Positions 16,471-16,539 of a stretch of 16,539 nucleotides of DNA are shown here, in pieces. Position 1 is the stretch's first letter. Each line of letters starts with the position of its first letter. Where the stretch lies: positions 4,310 through 20,848 of the forward strand of contig JASCIV010000410.1 in NCBI GenBank assembly GCA_030374735.1. Reading direction: 5' to 3'. The position numbers and the translations under genes are program-made. The DNA is from Gracilaria caudata. Lineage: Eukaryota > Rhodophyta > Florideophyceae > Gracilariales > Gracilariaceae. The notes under the pieces were generated by a model. That model was not told the DNA's origin. It did not search any database and saw nothing but the letters and a program-made list of their open reading frames with translations.

Positions 16471-16539
16471 TCACAAAGTGTCACTCACCACCGAGAAACC
16501 TTCTGATGTGACGATTGCGCCAGCATAGAAACCGTAGAA
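16471..16539 (-). CDS. possible partial gene or exon entering from the right edge
   Basis: A minus-strand frame open from the window edge reads FYGFYAGAIVTSEGFSV and then reaches a consensus donor, G|GTGAGTGAC (intron would start at 16488). Without splicing it ends VSDTL at a TGA at 16471. The peptide looks protein-like, but 17-22 codons are too few to name a family. Confidence 0.3.
   Translation of the reverse strand, partial: FYGFYAGAIVTSEGFSVVSDTL

Noticed and set aside
1..16539. CRISPR arrays, insertion sequences, rRNA genes
   Set aside because: No regularly spaced identical repeats, transposase-like ORFs or rRNA core motifs were seen on either strand.

Overview
The window looks like nuclear DNA of a microbial eukaryote. 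Its genes are widely spaced and intron-poor. Two TATA boxes (TATAAA, TATAAAAG) lie a short distance upstream of start codons, there are consensus GTGAGT splice donors, there are no Shine-Dalgarno-led operons, and two membrane proteins carry dense N-glycosylation sequons. The lineage cannot be fixed from sequence alone. A unicellular alga or similar protist with few introns, such as a Porphyridium-type red alga, would fit, but that is only a guess.

Layout. 1-928: AT-rich, mostly non-coding, with a degenerate 37-bp direct repeat and one doubtful small ORF. 929-2395 (minus): a bacterial-type PI-PLC X-domain phosphodiesterase, modelled with three exons and interrupted by a reading-frame break near 1455-1512. 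A perfect 44-bp hairpin lies in its predicted first intron. 2396-4190: about 1.8 kb without a convincing gene, holding the TATA box of the PLC-like gene and a possible small plus-strand transcription unit. 4191-10844 (minus): a single uninterrupted 2217-residue ORF, the main find. It combines coiled coils, a duplicated glycine-rich hydrophobic region resembling the pore-forming part of large bacterial toxins, RTX calcium-binding nonapeptides, a bacterial cadherin-like domain, homologous unrecognised modules, a proline-rich repeat linker and two C-terminal DM9 (DUF3421) domains. 10845-12298: promoter (TATAAAAG) and intergenic DNA with a cluster of TGTCTCGA-like motifs. 12299-13807 (minus) and 14592-16058 (plus): two divergent paralogous four-hydrophobic-segment glycoproteins of unknown family, sharing a GC-rich 784-bp head-to-head intergenic region. 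The right edge may hold the end, or an exon, of another minus-strand gene.

How they may fit together (inference). The giant protein and the PLC-like enzyme both have domain types common in bacterial exoproteins and lie next to each other on the same strand, which suggests horizontally acquired, domesticated effector or defence genes. The giant protein has features of a membrane-inserting, calcium-binding, sugar-binding protein, yet has no recognisable N-terminal signal peptide. The divergent glycoprotein pair is probably an unrelated tandem duplication that was inverted.
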